NCBI RefSeq assembly: GCF_009725995.1
Contig: NZ_RCNS01000001.1
Span: 1,071,195-1,135,194 of the forward strand
Source: Zobellia laminariae
GTDB taxonomy: Bacteria > Bacteroidota > Bacteroidia > Flavobacteriales > Flavobacteriaceae
Reading direction: 5' to 3'
Length of the DNA stretch: 64,000 nucleotides
Every line of letters starts with the position of its first letter. The stretch's first letter is position 1. The notes beneath the pieces were generated by a model. That model had not been told where the DNA came from. It saw only the letters and a list, made by a program, of their open reading frames with translations, and made no database searches. The translations under genes and the position numbers were made by a program. This document shows positions 54,771 to 64,000 of the stretch, in pieces.

Positions 54771-54792
54771 AATTATAATTTAAATTATAATT
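54771..54792. promoter_or_regulatory. 22-bp AT-only perfect palindrome upstream of the SusC-like gene
   Basis: The sequence is AATTATAATTT followed by its exact reverse complement, ending 40 bp before the ATG. It could be an operator for the SusC/D operon. Its pure AT content makes chance more likely than for a mixed sequence. Confidence 0.35.
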
Positions 54793-54832
54793 ACCTATTT
54801 TTAACGCAATTTAACTAACTAAACAACAATTT

Positions 54833-57800
54833 ATGAATTACGAACCCTTTTTTAGGAGGAAGGGCGGCATGCTTAAACTTTGCCGTTTCTTAACACTATT
54901 TTTATTTCTCGGAGGAATCTCACTTCCAACTATTTATGCCCAAGAAGTTTCTGTTTCCGGTACAATTACCTCAGCTTCGGACGGGCTTCCACTTCCAGGC
55001 GTTTCTATCATTGACTCTGAAGACCCATCAACTGGTGTTGTTGCTGACTTTGATGGAAATTTTACTATCACTTTAAAAAATGGTAATACTAGCCTGAGGT
55101 TTTCTTACATCGGCTTTAAGCCACTTATTACTCCTGTTAATGGTCAAAAGACCCTTAATGTAACAATGGAGGAAGATGTTGCCAACTTGGAAGAAGTTGT
55201 AGTCGTTGGTTACGGCACGCAAAAAAAGGCAACGGTAACAGGTGCTGTAACAGCAGTACAAGGGGCAATATTAGAGAGCTCTCCTGCTATAAGTGTATCT
55301 AACTCCTTGGCTGGTCGTTTGCCAGGTGTGGTTATCATACAAACCAGTGGTGAGCCTGGTAATGATGAGTCCAGCATTAACATTAGGGGTCAAAATACTT
55401 TAGGTAACAATCAACCTTTGATAGTTATTGATGGTATTCCTGACAGAGATGGTGGTGTGGGCAGATTAAACCCAGATGATATTGCAAACATTTCGGTACT
55501 TAAAGATGCTTCTGCAGCCATATATGGTGCAAGAGCTGCGAATGGTGCATTAATAGTTACTACTAAACAAGGTAAAGCGGGTAAAACTACAGTAACCTAT
55601 AAAGCAGATTTTGGTTTAGCAAGACCTACCAGTGTTCCTAACATGGCAAATGCTTCTGAGTATTTGACAATTATGAATGAATTATCCATTTTTAATAGTA
55701 ACATTCCTGTTGATCAATGGGATGCTGCTTGGGCCAACATGCAGTCTCAAGGCAACTATACGATTCCGGGTACCGATGAAACAGTTAATGCTGCATTTAA
55801 TCCTGAAACCGTTAGAGGCCATAGAGAAGGTCTTGACCCTTGGCTTTATCCGGACACTGATTGGTTTGATTCTACCTTCAAAAATTATGCTGAGCAAAGT
55901 CGCCATAATCTTTCGGTCAGCGGCGGTAGTGAAGCCGCTAGGTTTTATACTTCTATAGGTTATACTGATCAAGATGCTATCTATAAGAATTCAGCCAATA
56001 GGTATCAGCAATACAACTTTCGTATCAATACGGATATAGAGGTAAACGATTATATTAAGACAAAACTTGGATTCTCATATCGTAAAGAAGACAGAACCTT
56101 TCCAACTCAAGGAGCGGGTGCTATTTTCCGAATGCTTATGCGTGGTAGGCCAAATGAACCTGCCGTATGGCCAAATGGACTTCCAGGTCCAGATATTGAA
56201 AATGGTCAGCAGCCTGTGGTTGTAACAACAAATGCAACAGGTTACGATAAACGCCCAACAGATTATCTTCAACTAACTGCGTCGGTGGACATAACTAACC
56301 CATGGGTAAAAGGTCTAAAAATGACTTTGCTTACAGGTGTAGATCAAAGCCAACAACGTCAGAAACTATGGGAAACTCCTTGGACCCTCTATTCTTTAGA
56401 TAGAGACAATTATGTTGCTACGGGAAATCCAGTTTTAACAGGAGCTATTAAATCAAACTTCACAGACCCAAGATTAACTCAATTTTCCGCCAATAATCTT
56501 AATGTGAATTTAACAGGGCTTATTACTTATGATACAACTTTTGGAGATGATCACGCACTAGGTTTATTAGCCGGTGTAACCCGAGAATCTTTTCAGGGTG
56601 AATTCTTTTCTGCATTTAGAAGAAATTACCTTTCTCCTGCAGTAGACCAGTTATTTGCCGGTGGATCAGACCAACAAAACACCAATGGTAGTGGTTTTAA
56701 TAGAACCAGACTAGGGTACTATGGTAGATTTCAATATGATTACAAAGAAAAGTACTTGGCCGAAATCATTTGGAGATATGACGGTTCTTACATCTTCCCA
56801 GGTGCAGACCGTTTTGGATTTTTCCCTGGTGTACTTGCAGGATGGAACATTTCCAAAGAAGATTGGTTTAATGTAAAAGCTATCGATTTTCTAAAATTAA
56901 GAGCTTCTTATGGCCAGATGGGTAATGACCAAGTTTTCTTTAATGGCGAATTGCAAGAATATGCCTTTCTAAACACATACGGGTTTGGAGAATATCCAAT
57001 AGACGGCAATGTTGTAACTACCTTGCAAGAAACAGTTTTACCCAATCCAAGTTTTACCTGGGAGAAAGCAAATAACCTGAATGTTGGTCTTGACGGAATT
57101 ATTATTGATGGAAGCCTAAGCTTCACGTTAGAATATTTCCTAAACAAGAGAGATCAAATTCTAATTCAAGAAACTGGATCAACACCAGGATCATCAGGCA
57201 TATCAACTCTTCTACCTCCTGTAAATGCAGGAAAAGTAAGTAATGAAGGTTTTGAATTTTCATTTAACTATTACGGTGGGAACGAAGATGGGTTCAAATA
57301 TGACATAGGATTTAATGGAGGCTATGCTAAAAACACTGTAGACTTTTTAGATGAAGTTCCAGGAATTCCAGATTACCAAAAAATGGAAGGCAAGCCTATT
57401 GGCTCGTTTTTAGTATATGAGTCTGATGGAGTATTCAAAGATTTGTCCGATATTTCTAGTAATACACTAGATTATAGTGCCGTTAAAGGTGATTTGGAAC
57501 CCGGTGACATGAAATTTAAAGATGTTAACGGAGATGGTGCCATTAATGATTTAGACCAAGTGAGATTAGACGAAAGTTTATTTCCTAATTTCAACTACGG
57601 TGTTACTCTTAATGCTTCATATAAGAACTGGGACCTTTCCATTCTTTTTCAAGGTGCCACTGGAGCAAAACTTCCTATTCAGACGGAATCCGGTGATATT
57701 GGAAACTACTTGAAGTACAGTTATGATAACAGATGGAGTATTGACAACCCAAGCAGCGAACACCCAAGATTAGCAAGTAGAGGCGATACCTACTATTCTG

Positions 57801-58057
57801 GAGGTGCATATGGTAACAATACCTATAACTTGTATGATAAGGATTATTTAAGGTTGAAAAATGTTCAACTGGCCTATGATTTTCCAAGTAAATTGGTTGA
57901 ACCCTTCGGTCTCTCAAAATTTAGAGTTTACGTAAGCGGGTTGAATTTAGTTACGTGGGCTAAACAAGATATTTATGACCCTGAGTCAACGGTAACGAAT
58001 GGACAATTTTATCCTCAGCAATCCGTATTTAACACAGGGTTTAGTTTAACATTTTAA
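54833..58057 (+). CDS. SusC/RagA family TonB-linked outer-membrane protein
   Basis: A 1074-aa protein: signal peptide ending IYAQ (start at 54833 or the internal Met13), carboxypeptidase-regulatory domain (VSGTITSASDGLPLPGVSII), the SusC signature LEEVVVVGYGTQKKATVTGA, a plug with IRGQNTLGNNQPLIVIDGIP and ISVLKDASAAIYGARAANG, and a long barrel ending FNTGFSLTF. SusC proteins import oligomers with a SusD lid, energised by TonB. SusD follows by 9 bp. No glycan-degrading enzyme is next to it in this window, so the substrate is open. Confidence 0.97.
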   Translation: MNYEPFFRRKGGMLKLCRFLTLFLFLGGISLPTIYAQEVSVSGTITSASDGLPLPGVSIIDSEDPSTGVVADFDGNFTITLKNGNTSLRFSYIGFKPLITPVNGQKTLNVTMEEDVANLEEVVVVGYGTQKKATVTGAVTAVQGAILESSPAISVSNSLAGRLPGVVIIQTSGEPGNDESSINIRGQNTLGNNQPLIVIDGIPDRDGGVGRLNPDDIANISVLKDASAAIYGARAANGALIVTTKQGKAGKTTVTYKADFGLARPTSVPNMANASEYLTIMNELSIFNSNIPVDQWDAAWANMQSQGNYTIPGTDETVNAAFNPETVRGHREGLDPWLYPDTDWFDSTFKNYAEQSRHNLSVSGGSEAARFYTSIGYTDQDAIYKNSANRYQQYNFRINTDIEVNDYIKTKLGFSYRKEDRTFPTQGAGAIFRMLMRGRPNEPAVWPNGLPGPDIENGQQPVVVTTNATGYDKRPTDYLQLTASVDITNPWVKGLKMTLLTGVDQSQQRQKLWETPWTLYSLDRDNYVATGNPVLTGAIKSNFTDPRLTQFSANNLNVNLTGLITYDTTFGDDHALGLLAGVTRESFQGEFFSAFRRNYLSPAVDQLFAGGSDQQNTNGSGFNRTRLGYYGRFQYDYKEKYLAEIIWRYDGSYIFPGADRFGFFPGVLAGWNISKEDWFNVKAIDFLKLRASYGQMGNDQVFFNGELQEYAFLNTYGFGEYPIDGNVVTTLQETVLPNPSFTWEKANNLNVGLDGIIIDGSLSFTLEYFLNKRDQILIQETGSTPGSSGISTLLPPVNAGKVSNEGFEFSFNYYGGNEDGFKYDIGFNGGYAKNTVDFLDEVPGIPDYQKMEGKPIGSFLVYESDGVFKDLSDISSNTLDYSAVKGDLEPGDMKFKDVNGDGAINDLDQVRLDESLFPNFNYGVTLNASYKNWDLSILFQGATGAKLPIQTESGDIGNYLKYSYDNRWSIDNPSSEHPRLASRGDTYYSGGAYGNNTYNLYDKDYLRLKNVQLAYDFPSKLVEPFGLSKFRVYVSGLNLVTWAKQDIYDPESTVTNGQFYPQQSVFNTGFSLTF

Positions 58058-58066
58058 TAAAAAGTC

Positions 58067-59944
58067 ATGAAAAAAGAAAGATTATTAATTTTAGGACTAT
58101 TGGTGGTTGCTATGCTACCAATTTCCTGTAAGGAGGATTTTCTAGACACCCAACCCTTAGACAAAATCTCGGCTGATGCCACATGGTCTGACGGAGCACT
58201 TTCTGAAGCATTCGTATTCAATGTATATGCATCATTAGGCTATGGTGGGTTTGAGGAAGAAAGTCTAGCCTCTCTTACAGATGAAGCTATGTTTACTCAC
58301 TCTGGACGAGGTATAAACGTTATAAATGAGGGGACGCTATCTGCGGCAACTACGGGTAACGTTAATATAATTCCGCAGTGGAACGAGCTCTTTTCTGCAG
58401 TCAGAAAAGCTAATATTGCTCTAATAGAATTACCAGAATCAACTTTTGACAATGCAGATCTTAAAGATCGCTTAATGGGTGAATCTTATTTTTTAAGAGC
58501 ATATTACTACCATCAACTCATGCGTTATTACGGTAGTGCACCACTTATTGACAGCCCTTATGATCTTAATGAAGATTATTCTATTGCAAGAGGTACTTAT
58601 GCTGAAAATGTGGATTTTGTACTTAATGATATAGAAATGGCCATAACGCTTCTAGAAGGTAAAGACCAAACTCGCGGAAGAGCTTCCAAACTTAGCGCAA
58701 TGGGTTTAAAATCTAGAGTTTTGCTTTATGCCGCCAGTGATTTACGTGATGGCCCCACAGCTACTTCTAAATCTTCAGTTATTAGCAGTTACTCTAACTT
58801 AGATTTAGTGGCCTACCCATCCGGCGATCGTGAGGCAAGATGGACAGAAGCTAGAACTGCAGCCAAGGAAATTTTGGATATGACCTCAGGGTACAAATTA
58901 GACCTTTCTGCACCCGTGTCTGCAGAAGAAGGTTTTCAAAATTACTTATCTGTTTCAATGGGTGGTGGTAGTGCAATCGGAGATGCCGCAGCTAATGTTG
59001 AACTTCTTTTTGAACGTACACACTCACCATTATTTACACAAGAAAGCAACTGGCCTCTAGGAGGAATACACCAAGGTATTAATAATGGTCCTAATGGATA
59101 TCACAACTGGGCTGGAAACACCCCTATTCAACAATTAGTGGATGATTACCAAATGATGGATGGGTCAGATTTTGACTGGGAAAACCCAGCTCATGCTGCA
59201 GACCCATATGTTAACCGTGACCCTAGACTAAAAGCAACTATTCTTTATGATGGTGCAGACTGGAAACCACGTCCTGATGATGTTACTGCAATAGATCCTT
59301 ATAATCAGATACAAACGGGATCTTACGATGATGGAAGAGGTGAAAAAATTGCAGGAGTAGACACCCGTAATTCAACAATTGAAAACTGGAACGGTAGTAG
59401 AACAGGGTATTACGTTCGTAAATTTATTGATGCCGATCCTGCAATTGTTGACAACCAATCAAGCGCACAGGTAATTCCATGGCCTTTTATTCGTTATACG
59501 GAAATAGTCCTAAATTATGTAGAAGCTTCAATTGCCCTTGGTGACGAAGGCGAAGCTAGAGCTTGGCTAAATAAAATACGCTACAGAGTAGGAATGCCCG
59601 AGGTAACAGCTTCAGCTGACGAACTAGTAGAAGCATATAGAAACGAGCGTAGAGTAGAACTTGCCTATGAAGAACATCGTTACCACGATGCAAGACGCTG
59701 GATGATTGCAGGAGAAACATTAGGGCGTGTAATTAAAACCATGAAAGTCGAGGCTACCTTAAAGCCTGGTGCAACGGCTCATTCCCCGTACAAATATGAC
59801 CCAGCTATTTATGATTACACATACAATGTGGTAGACAATACCGACAATGAGACTAGAACTTGGGATGATAAAATGTATTTTATGCCTATAAGTAGAGATG
59901 AAATCAATCGTAATGATTTATTGACTCAAAACCCTGGGTATTAA
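58067..59944 (+). CDS. SusD/RagB family nutrient-binding lipoprotein
   Basis: A 625-aa lipoprotein with lipobox LPISC (Cys21), then CKEDFLDTQPLDKIS, the characteristic SusD start. TPR-like segments such as KDRLMGESYFLRAYYYHQLM and a C-terminal RNERRVELAYEEHRYHDARR followed by MYFMPISRDEINRND complete the family pattern. SusD proteins form the surface lid of the SusC channel and bind the substrate. It is 9 bp from the SusC gene and is followed by a strong terminator. Confidence 0.97.
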   Translation: MKKERLLILGLLVVAMLPISCKEDFLDTQPLDKISADATWSDGALSEAFVFNVYASLGYGGFEEESLASLTDEAMFTHSGRGINVINEGTLSAATTGNVNIIPQWNELFSAVRKANIALIELPESTFDNADLKDRLMGESYFLRAYYYHQLMRYYGSAPLIDSPYDLNEDYSIARGTYAENVDFVLNDIEMAITLLEGKDQTRGRASKLSAMGLKSRVLLYAASDLRDGPTATSKSSVISSYSNLDLVAYPSGDREARWTEARTAAKEILDMTSGYKLDLSAPVSAEEGFQNYLSVSMGGGSAIGDAAANVELLFERTHSPLFTQESNWPLGGIHQGINNGPNGYHNWAGNTPIQQLVDDYQMMDGSDFDWENPAHAADPYVNRDPRLKATILYDGADWKPRPDDVTAIDPYNQIQTGSYDDGRGEKIAGVDTRNSTIENWNGSRTGYYVRKFIDADPAIVDNQSSAQVIPWPFIRYTEIVLNYVEASIALGDEGEARAWLNKIRYRVGMPEVTASADELVEAYRNERRVELAYEEHRYHDARRWMIAGETLGRVIKTMKVEATLKPGATAHSPYKYDPAIYDYTYNVVDNTDNETRTWDDKMYFMPISRDEINRNDLLTQNPGY

Positions 59945-59967
59945 TCCCACTTAATAATTTTTTGTTG

Positions 59968-60000
59968 AAAATCTATCCGTTACTTAGCGGATAGATTTTT
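59968..60000 (+). terminator. Terminator after the SusC/SusD pair
   Basis: Stem AAAATCTATCCG / CGGATAGATTTT (12 bp) with an 8-nt loop and a T-run. It starts about 25 bp after the SusD stop. It separates the transporter pair from the ASPIC/UnbV gene or limits read-through to it. Confidence 0.88.
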
Positions 60001-60011
60001 ACTTTTATACT

Positions 60012-63000
60012 ATGACCACATCTCTTACCACATACTTTGAATGGAAGTATTTATTGATTCTTTTTTTTGTTATTAGCTGTAAAAACGAAACGAAGACACC
60101 CGTAGCTAAACTGGAGAAAAATAGTAAAGAACTATTTACCCTATTAACTCCGGAGAAAACAAATATTCATTTTCAAAATAAACTTGATGAAGGTTTAAAT
60201 GCTAACGTATTGGTATATGAATATCTATATAACGGCGGAGGTGTCGCTACTGGAGATTTCAATGGTGATAATCAAATTGATATTTACTTTACTTCCAATA
60301 TGGGAGAAAATAAGTTCTATATCAACCAAGGTGCAATGACATTTCTTGATGCTACCAAAACAGCAAAAATAGGTGGTAGACCAGGGCCATGGAAAACAGG
60401 TGTTTCTGCCGCCGATGTTAATGGCGATGGAAAACTAGACCTTTACCTTTGTTATTCCGGTGCTCTACCGCCCCATAAACGCAGAAATCAACTTTTTATC
60501 AACCAAGGTAATGACCAAAACGGCATACCTATATTTGAAGAGCAAGCTAAAAAATACGGCCTTGATAGTGAAGCCTTTAGTAATCAGGGTTTCTTTTTTG
60601 ACTACGACCACGATAATGATTTGGATATGTTATTACTTAACCATAATCCAAAATCTCTTCCTGTATTAAATGAACAAAGCTCTAAAGAGTTATTAAAAAA
60701 AGATGACCCTTTACAAGGGGTCAGACTATACAAACAAAACAATGGTCTATTTTCAGATATTACCTCTGAAGCTGCAATTAGTGGATCAGCACTTACCTAT
60801 GGGCTAGGTATTGGCATTAGTGACCTTAATAATGATGGATGGTCAGACTTTTATGTATCTAACGATTATACTATACCAGACTATTTATATATCAACAATA
60901 AAAACGGAACATTTACCAATACCATAAAAGAACAGACTGGGCATACCAGTCATTTTTCAATGGGTAATGACATTGCCGATATAAACAATGACGGATGGTC
61001 TGATATTTTCACTTTAGATATGCTCCCAGAGAGCAACAACAGGCAAAAATTACTCTTGGCACCCGATAACTATGAAAAATTCGATTTAAACATTCGCAGT
61101 GGGTTTCATTACCAATACATGCGTAATATGTTGCAATTAAATAACGGCAACGGTACATATAGCGAAATAGGACAACTTGCAGGTATATCCAATACAGACT
61201 GGAGCTGGGCAGCATTATTTGCGGATTACAACAATGATGGGTATAAAGATTTATATATAACCAATGGTTACTATAAAGATTATACCAATCTGGACTTTAT
61301 AAATTACATGGAAGATTATGTAAAATCTAAAGGACGATTAAAACGCGAGGATGTATTGGAAATAATACAGCAAATGCCATCTTCTAATTTAACGAACTAT
61401 TATTTTTCAAATCAAAAAGGAAAGACTTTTAGTAACGAAACTATAAGTAATGGTATGGGCCAATCTTCTAATAGTAATGGTGCAGCCTATGCAGATTTAG
61501 ATAATGACGGAGACCTAGACCTAGTAGTCAACAACATTAATAAACCCGCATTTATCTACAGAAATGAAGCAGACAAAACCAAGTCTAATTATCTTAATAT
61601 TCAACTTAAAGGAGAAGGCCGGAACACCCAAGGTATCGGCTCTAAAATAACTATCTACACAAATAAAACTCAGCAAAGCATAGAGCAAATGCCCACTAGA
61701 GGATATTTATCTACCGTTTCCTCTGTTTTACATTTTGGACTTGGGAAGACAAATAAAATTGATTCTGTAAAAATACTTTGGAATACAGGGAAAAGCCAAA
61801 CTATATTCAATGCTGTAGCTAACCAAACAATCATCGCAAATGAAAAAAACGCAAAACTTATAAAGGAAAAAAACCTATCTCAAAAAGTTATTTTCAAAGA
61901 AAAGAGTCAGGTAATGGACTACGTACACCAAGGCACTTCAATTAATGATTTTAAAAGACAATCACTACTTATCTCTCAAATTTCCCATACTGGACCGTGT
62001 ATGATCAGTGAAGATATTAATCATGATGGCTTAAAAGATTTCATAATAGGCGGAGGTAAAAATCAAAGTACAGCCCTATACCTTCAACAAAAAAACAACC
62101 GTTTTATTCGTCAATCTGTTCCTGACTTTGAAGCCGATAAAAAAAGTCACGATACAGATGTAATGATTTTTGATGCCAATGGAGATAATCACCCTGATGT
62201 TTATATATCGAGTGGAGGCTATCACGATTACCAACAACATGATGCCCTATTAGAAGACCGACTTTATCTTGGTAATGGCAAAGGAGATTTTACTAGAAAA
62301 AGGAAAGCTCTTCCCAAAATCTTTTCAGCTACGGGCTCTATAGCCGTAGCAGACCTAAATGGAGATAGTTTTCCTGATATTTTTGGAGGAGGAAGTGTAA
62401 TTCCCGGGAAATATCCAGAAACAGCTAACAGCTACCTTCTAATTAATGATGGTAATGGAACTTTTAAGAACGAAATAAAGTCCTTGGCTCCCGAAGCGGA
62501 ACATCTTGGAATGGTTACAGATACACAGTGGTTCGATGTAAACGATGATGGTAAAAAAGATCTTGTCATTGTGGGCGAATGGATACCTATCTCAATTTTC
62601 GTAAATGTAAATGGTAAGTTGATAAATAAAACTAGTTCTTTAATTAGCCAACCATTAAAAGGGTGGTGGAACACCATAAAGATAGATGATTTTAATTCTG
62701 ACGGAAAACCAGATATTATTGCGGGCAACATAGGAACTAACACCCAATTTTCAGTTTCTTCGAAGGAACCTGCTGAACTATATTTTAAAGATTTTGATAA
62801 AAATGGCTCAATAGACCCTCTGTTTACTTTCTATATTCAGGGTATCAGTTATCCCTATCTCACCCGAGATGAACTTTTGGGTCAGTTACCTGGTAAAAGA
62901 AGTGAATTCAATAGCTACAAAAGCTATGCAGACGCGAACGTAAATACTATTTTTTCTGACGTTGACTTAAAAGATGCTAAAAAGCTCACAGCGAATGAAA

Positions 63001-63356
63001 TGAGAACATCCTTATTATTATCTAATGCCCAAGGTACTTACGATATAGCAAATCTACCTATAGAAGCACAATATTCACCAATAAACGCCATTGTTGTTAG
63101 CGATTTTAATATTGATGGAAACCAAGACCTTCTACTTTTTGGAAATAATAACCACTACAAATTACGTTTAGGAAAATTTGATGCCAATTATGGTGCTCTT
63201 TTCTATGGAAATGGAAAAGGTGATTTTAATTACCGAACACAAATTGAATCCGGCCTAAAGGTTAAGGGGGCCGTACAAAGCGCTATTTGGGATAACAGCA
63301 AATTATACCTAGGAATCTATAATAGTAAGATACAGACCTACGAACTCGTTAAATAA
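60012..63356 (+). CDS. Giant VCBS/FG-GAP repeat lipoprotein with ASPIC/UnbV domain
   Basis: A 1114-aa protein with a lipobox FVISC and about 13 calcium-loop repeats of the D-x-N/D-x-D-G type (GDFNGDNQIDIY, ADVNGDGKLDLY, SDLNNDGWSDFY, ADLDNDGDLDLV, FDVNDDGKKDLV, SDFNIDGNQDLL). An ASPIC/UnbV domain lies at about 525-615 (NYLNIQLKGEGRNTQGIGSK, GYLSTVSSVLHFGLGK). The repeats probably fold as two integrin-like beta-propellers around that domain. Such CRTAC1-like proteins in Bacteroidota occur with SusC/D systems; the function is unknown, perhaps adhesion or substrate capture on the cell surface. Confidence 0.92.
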   Translation: MTTSLTTYFEWKYLLILFFVISCKNETKTPVAKLEKNSKELFTLLTPEKTNIHFQNKLDEGLNANVLVYEYLYNGGGVATGDFNGDNQIDIYFTSNMGENKFYINQGAMTFLDATKTAKIGGRPGPWKTGVSAADVNGDGKLDLYLCYSGALPPHKRRNQLFINQGNDQNGIPIFEEQAKKYGLDSEAFSNQGFFFDYDHDNDLDMLLLNHNPKSLPVLNEQSSKELLKKDDPLQGVRLYKQNNGLFSDITSEAAISGSALTYGLGIGISDLNNDGWSDFYVSNDYTIPDYLYINNKNGTFTNTIKEQTGHTSHFSMGNDIADINNDGWSDIFTLDMLPESNNRQKLLLAPDNYEKFDLNIRSGFHYQYMRNMLQLNNGNGTYSEIGQLAGISNTDWSWAALFADYNNDGYKDLYITNGYYKDYTNLDFINYMEDYVKSKGRLKREDVLEIIQQMPSSNLTNYYFSNQKGKTFSNETISNGMGQSSNSNGAAYADLDNDGDLDLVVNNINKPAFIYRNEADKTKSNYLNIQLKGEGRNTQGIGSKITIYTNKTQQSIEQMPTRGYLSTVSSVLHFGLGKTNKIDSVKILWNTGKSQTIFNAVANQTIIANEKNAKLIKEKNLSQKVIFKEKSQVMDYVHQGTSINDFKRQSLLISQISHTGPCMISEDINHDGLKDFIIGGGKNQSTALYLQQKNNRFIRQSVPDFEADKKSHDTDVMIFDANGDNHPDVYISSGGYHDYQQHDALLEDRLYLGNGKGDFTRKRKALPKIFSATGSIAVADLNGDSFPDIFGGGSVIPGKYPETANSYLLINDGNGTFKNEIKSLAPEAEHLGMVTDTQWFDVNDDGKKDLVIVGEWIPISIFVNVNGKLINKTSSLISQPLKGWWNTIKIDDFNSDGKPDIIAGNIGTNTQFSVSSKEPAELYFKDFDKNGSIDPLFTFYIQGISYPYLTRDELLGQLPGKRSEFNSYKSYADANVNTIFSDVDLKDAKKLTANEMRTSLLLSNAQGTYDIANLPIEAQYSPINAIVVSDFNIDGNQDLLLFGNNNHYKLRLGKFDANYGALFYGNGKGDFNYRTQIESGLKVKGAVQSAIWDNSKLYLGIYNSKIQTYELVK

Positions 63357-63374
63357 CATTTGGACCAAAAAACT

Positions 63375-64000
63375 ATGAAGAAAGTAATTTTAGCCCTTTC
63401 TTATGGCCTTTTAATAGTAATACTACTCTTGAACTTTAGTTGTTCTACTACCAATGAAAAACAACTAACAGAGCAGGATGTGGCTATAGAATGGGCAAAT
63501 ATGTCGCTTTTCATAACACAATACACGCCATCAAACTCCCCAACTTTTGCCTCTCGTGGTTTCGCATATATTGGGTTAACAATGTATGAATCTATAGTTA
63601 ATGGCTATACTTCACACATATCTTTAGAAGGCCAGTTAGACGGGCTTATAAACCTCCCTAAACCAGACCCATCGGCAACTTATGATTGGGTGCTTTCATT
63701 CAACGCGGCACAAGCAGATATTTTAAGGAGCATTTATGTACAGACTTCTGATGAGAATAAAGCACGTATAGATTCATTAGAAAATGTCATCTATAAGCAG
63801 TATTCGAATTTATTGGACGACAAAGAAACAGCTGAGCGATCTGCGGCTTACGGAAAAGCTGTTTCAGCTGTTATTTTTGAATGGTCCAAAACGGATGGAG
63901 GTCATAGAGGTTATCTAGAAAATTTTGACAAGAAAATGATTCACCCAAACCGTCCTGGCTCATGGAAACCTCCTTTATTCGCGCAATCTTTTAGTCACCA
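63375..64000 (+). CDS. Vanadium-dependent haloperoxidase-like lipoprotein, N-terminal part
   Basis: The frame opens with ATG at 63375 and runs off the window after 208 codons. It has a lipobox LLNFSC. The segment NSPTFASRGFAYIGLTMYES, then WVLSFNAAQADILRSIY and SKTDGGHRGYLENF, resembles the helical N-terminal half of vanadium-dependent haloperoxidase/PAP2-type proteins of Bacteroidota. The vanadate-binding residues would lie further on, outside the window. The gene is 18 bp after the ASPIC/UnbV gene, so they are co-transcribed. The family call is fairly secure, the halide specificity unknown. Confidence 0.75.
   Translation, partial: MKKVILALSYGLLIVILLLNFSCSTTNEKQLTEQDVAIEWANMSLFITQYTPSNSPTFASRGFAYIGLTMYESIVNGYTSHISLEGQLDGLINLPKPDPSATYDWVLSFNAAQADILRSIYVQTSDENKARIDSLENVIYKQYSNLLDDKETAERSAAYGKAVSAVIFEWSKTDGGHRGYLENFDKKMIHPNRPGSWKPPLFAQSFSH

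Overview
The window is low-GC DNA from a Bacteroidota chromosome, most likely a marine Flavobacteriaceae member of the Zobellia/Maribacter kind. The evidence is SusC/SusD genes, lipoproteins with short lipoboxes, PKD/CBM96 and ASPIC-UnbV surface proteins, a vanadium haloperoxidase-like gene, a lycopene cyclase, Bacteroidota-type promoter boxes (TAnnTTTG) and very few Shine-Dalgarno sites. No phage, insertion sequence or CRISPR array is visible.

1-23 kb is a cell-surface polysaccharide region. A PKD-repeat lipoprotein runs off the left edge on the minus strand. Next to it is a long minus-strand Wzx/Wzy-type exopolysaccharide locus, transcribed from about 22.7 kb down to 4 kb: initiating sugar-phosphate transferase, Wza-like export lipoprotein, Wzc-like tyrosine kinase, Wzy-like polymerase, Wzx-like flippase, five GT4 glycosyltransferases, two paralogous heparin-lyase-I-fold polysaccharide lyases, and an O-acetylation pair (MBOAT plus SGNH). 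A convergent hexapeptide acetyltransferase lies beside it. The set suggests an acetylated, probably uronate-containing polymer that is exported and trimmed by its own lyases.

23-37 kb holds central carbon metabolism and transport: 6-phosphofructokinase, a GT35 phosphorylase-like protein, PEP carboxykinase, an SLC13 permease, a universal stress protein, two tandem porins, an unusual Nramp-fold transporter with mannose-6-phosphate isomerase, and tRNA-Asn.

37-49 kb is mixed: RseP protease, a SCO1-like protein, feoA/feoB plus a Cys-rich Feo-associated peptide, small envelope proteins, a GH63-like glucosidase and an orphan GAF histidine kinase.

49-54.7 kb is a metal module: a DtxR/MntR-like repressor and ZIP transporter, divergent from a TonB-dependent receptor, with a perfect palindrome over both promoters. 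A lycopene cyclase follows the receptor. 54.8-64 kb is a SusC/SusD pair followed by a giant VCBS/ASPIC-UnbV lipoprotein and a truncated vanadium haloperoxidase-like lipoprotein.

Three genes (SGNH esterase-like, pfkA, feoB) are each broken by a one-base indel in a run of 7-9 A. Each is restored to a full-length, family-typical protein by one base, so homopolymer sequencing error is the first suspicion. The most interesting leads are the lyase/acetylase-equipped polysaccharide locus, the two-level 264/1110-bp repeat in the PKD lipoprotein, the loss of the PLP lysine in the phosphorylase homologue, the non-canonical Nramp-manA unit with tandem palindromic operators, and the SusCD/ASPIC/haloperoxidase cluster.
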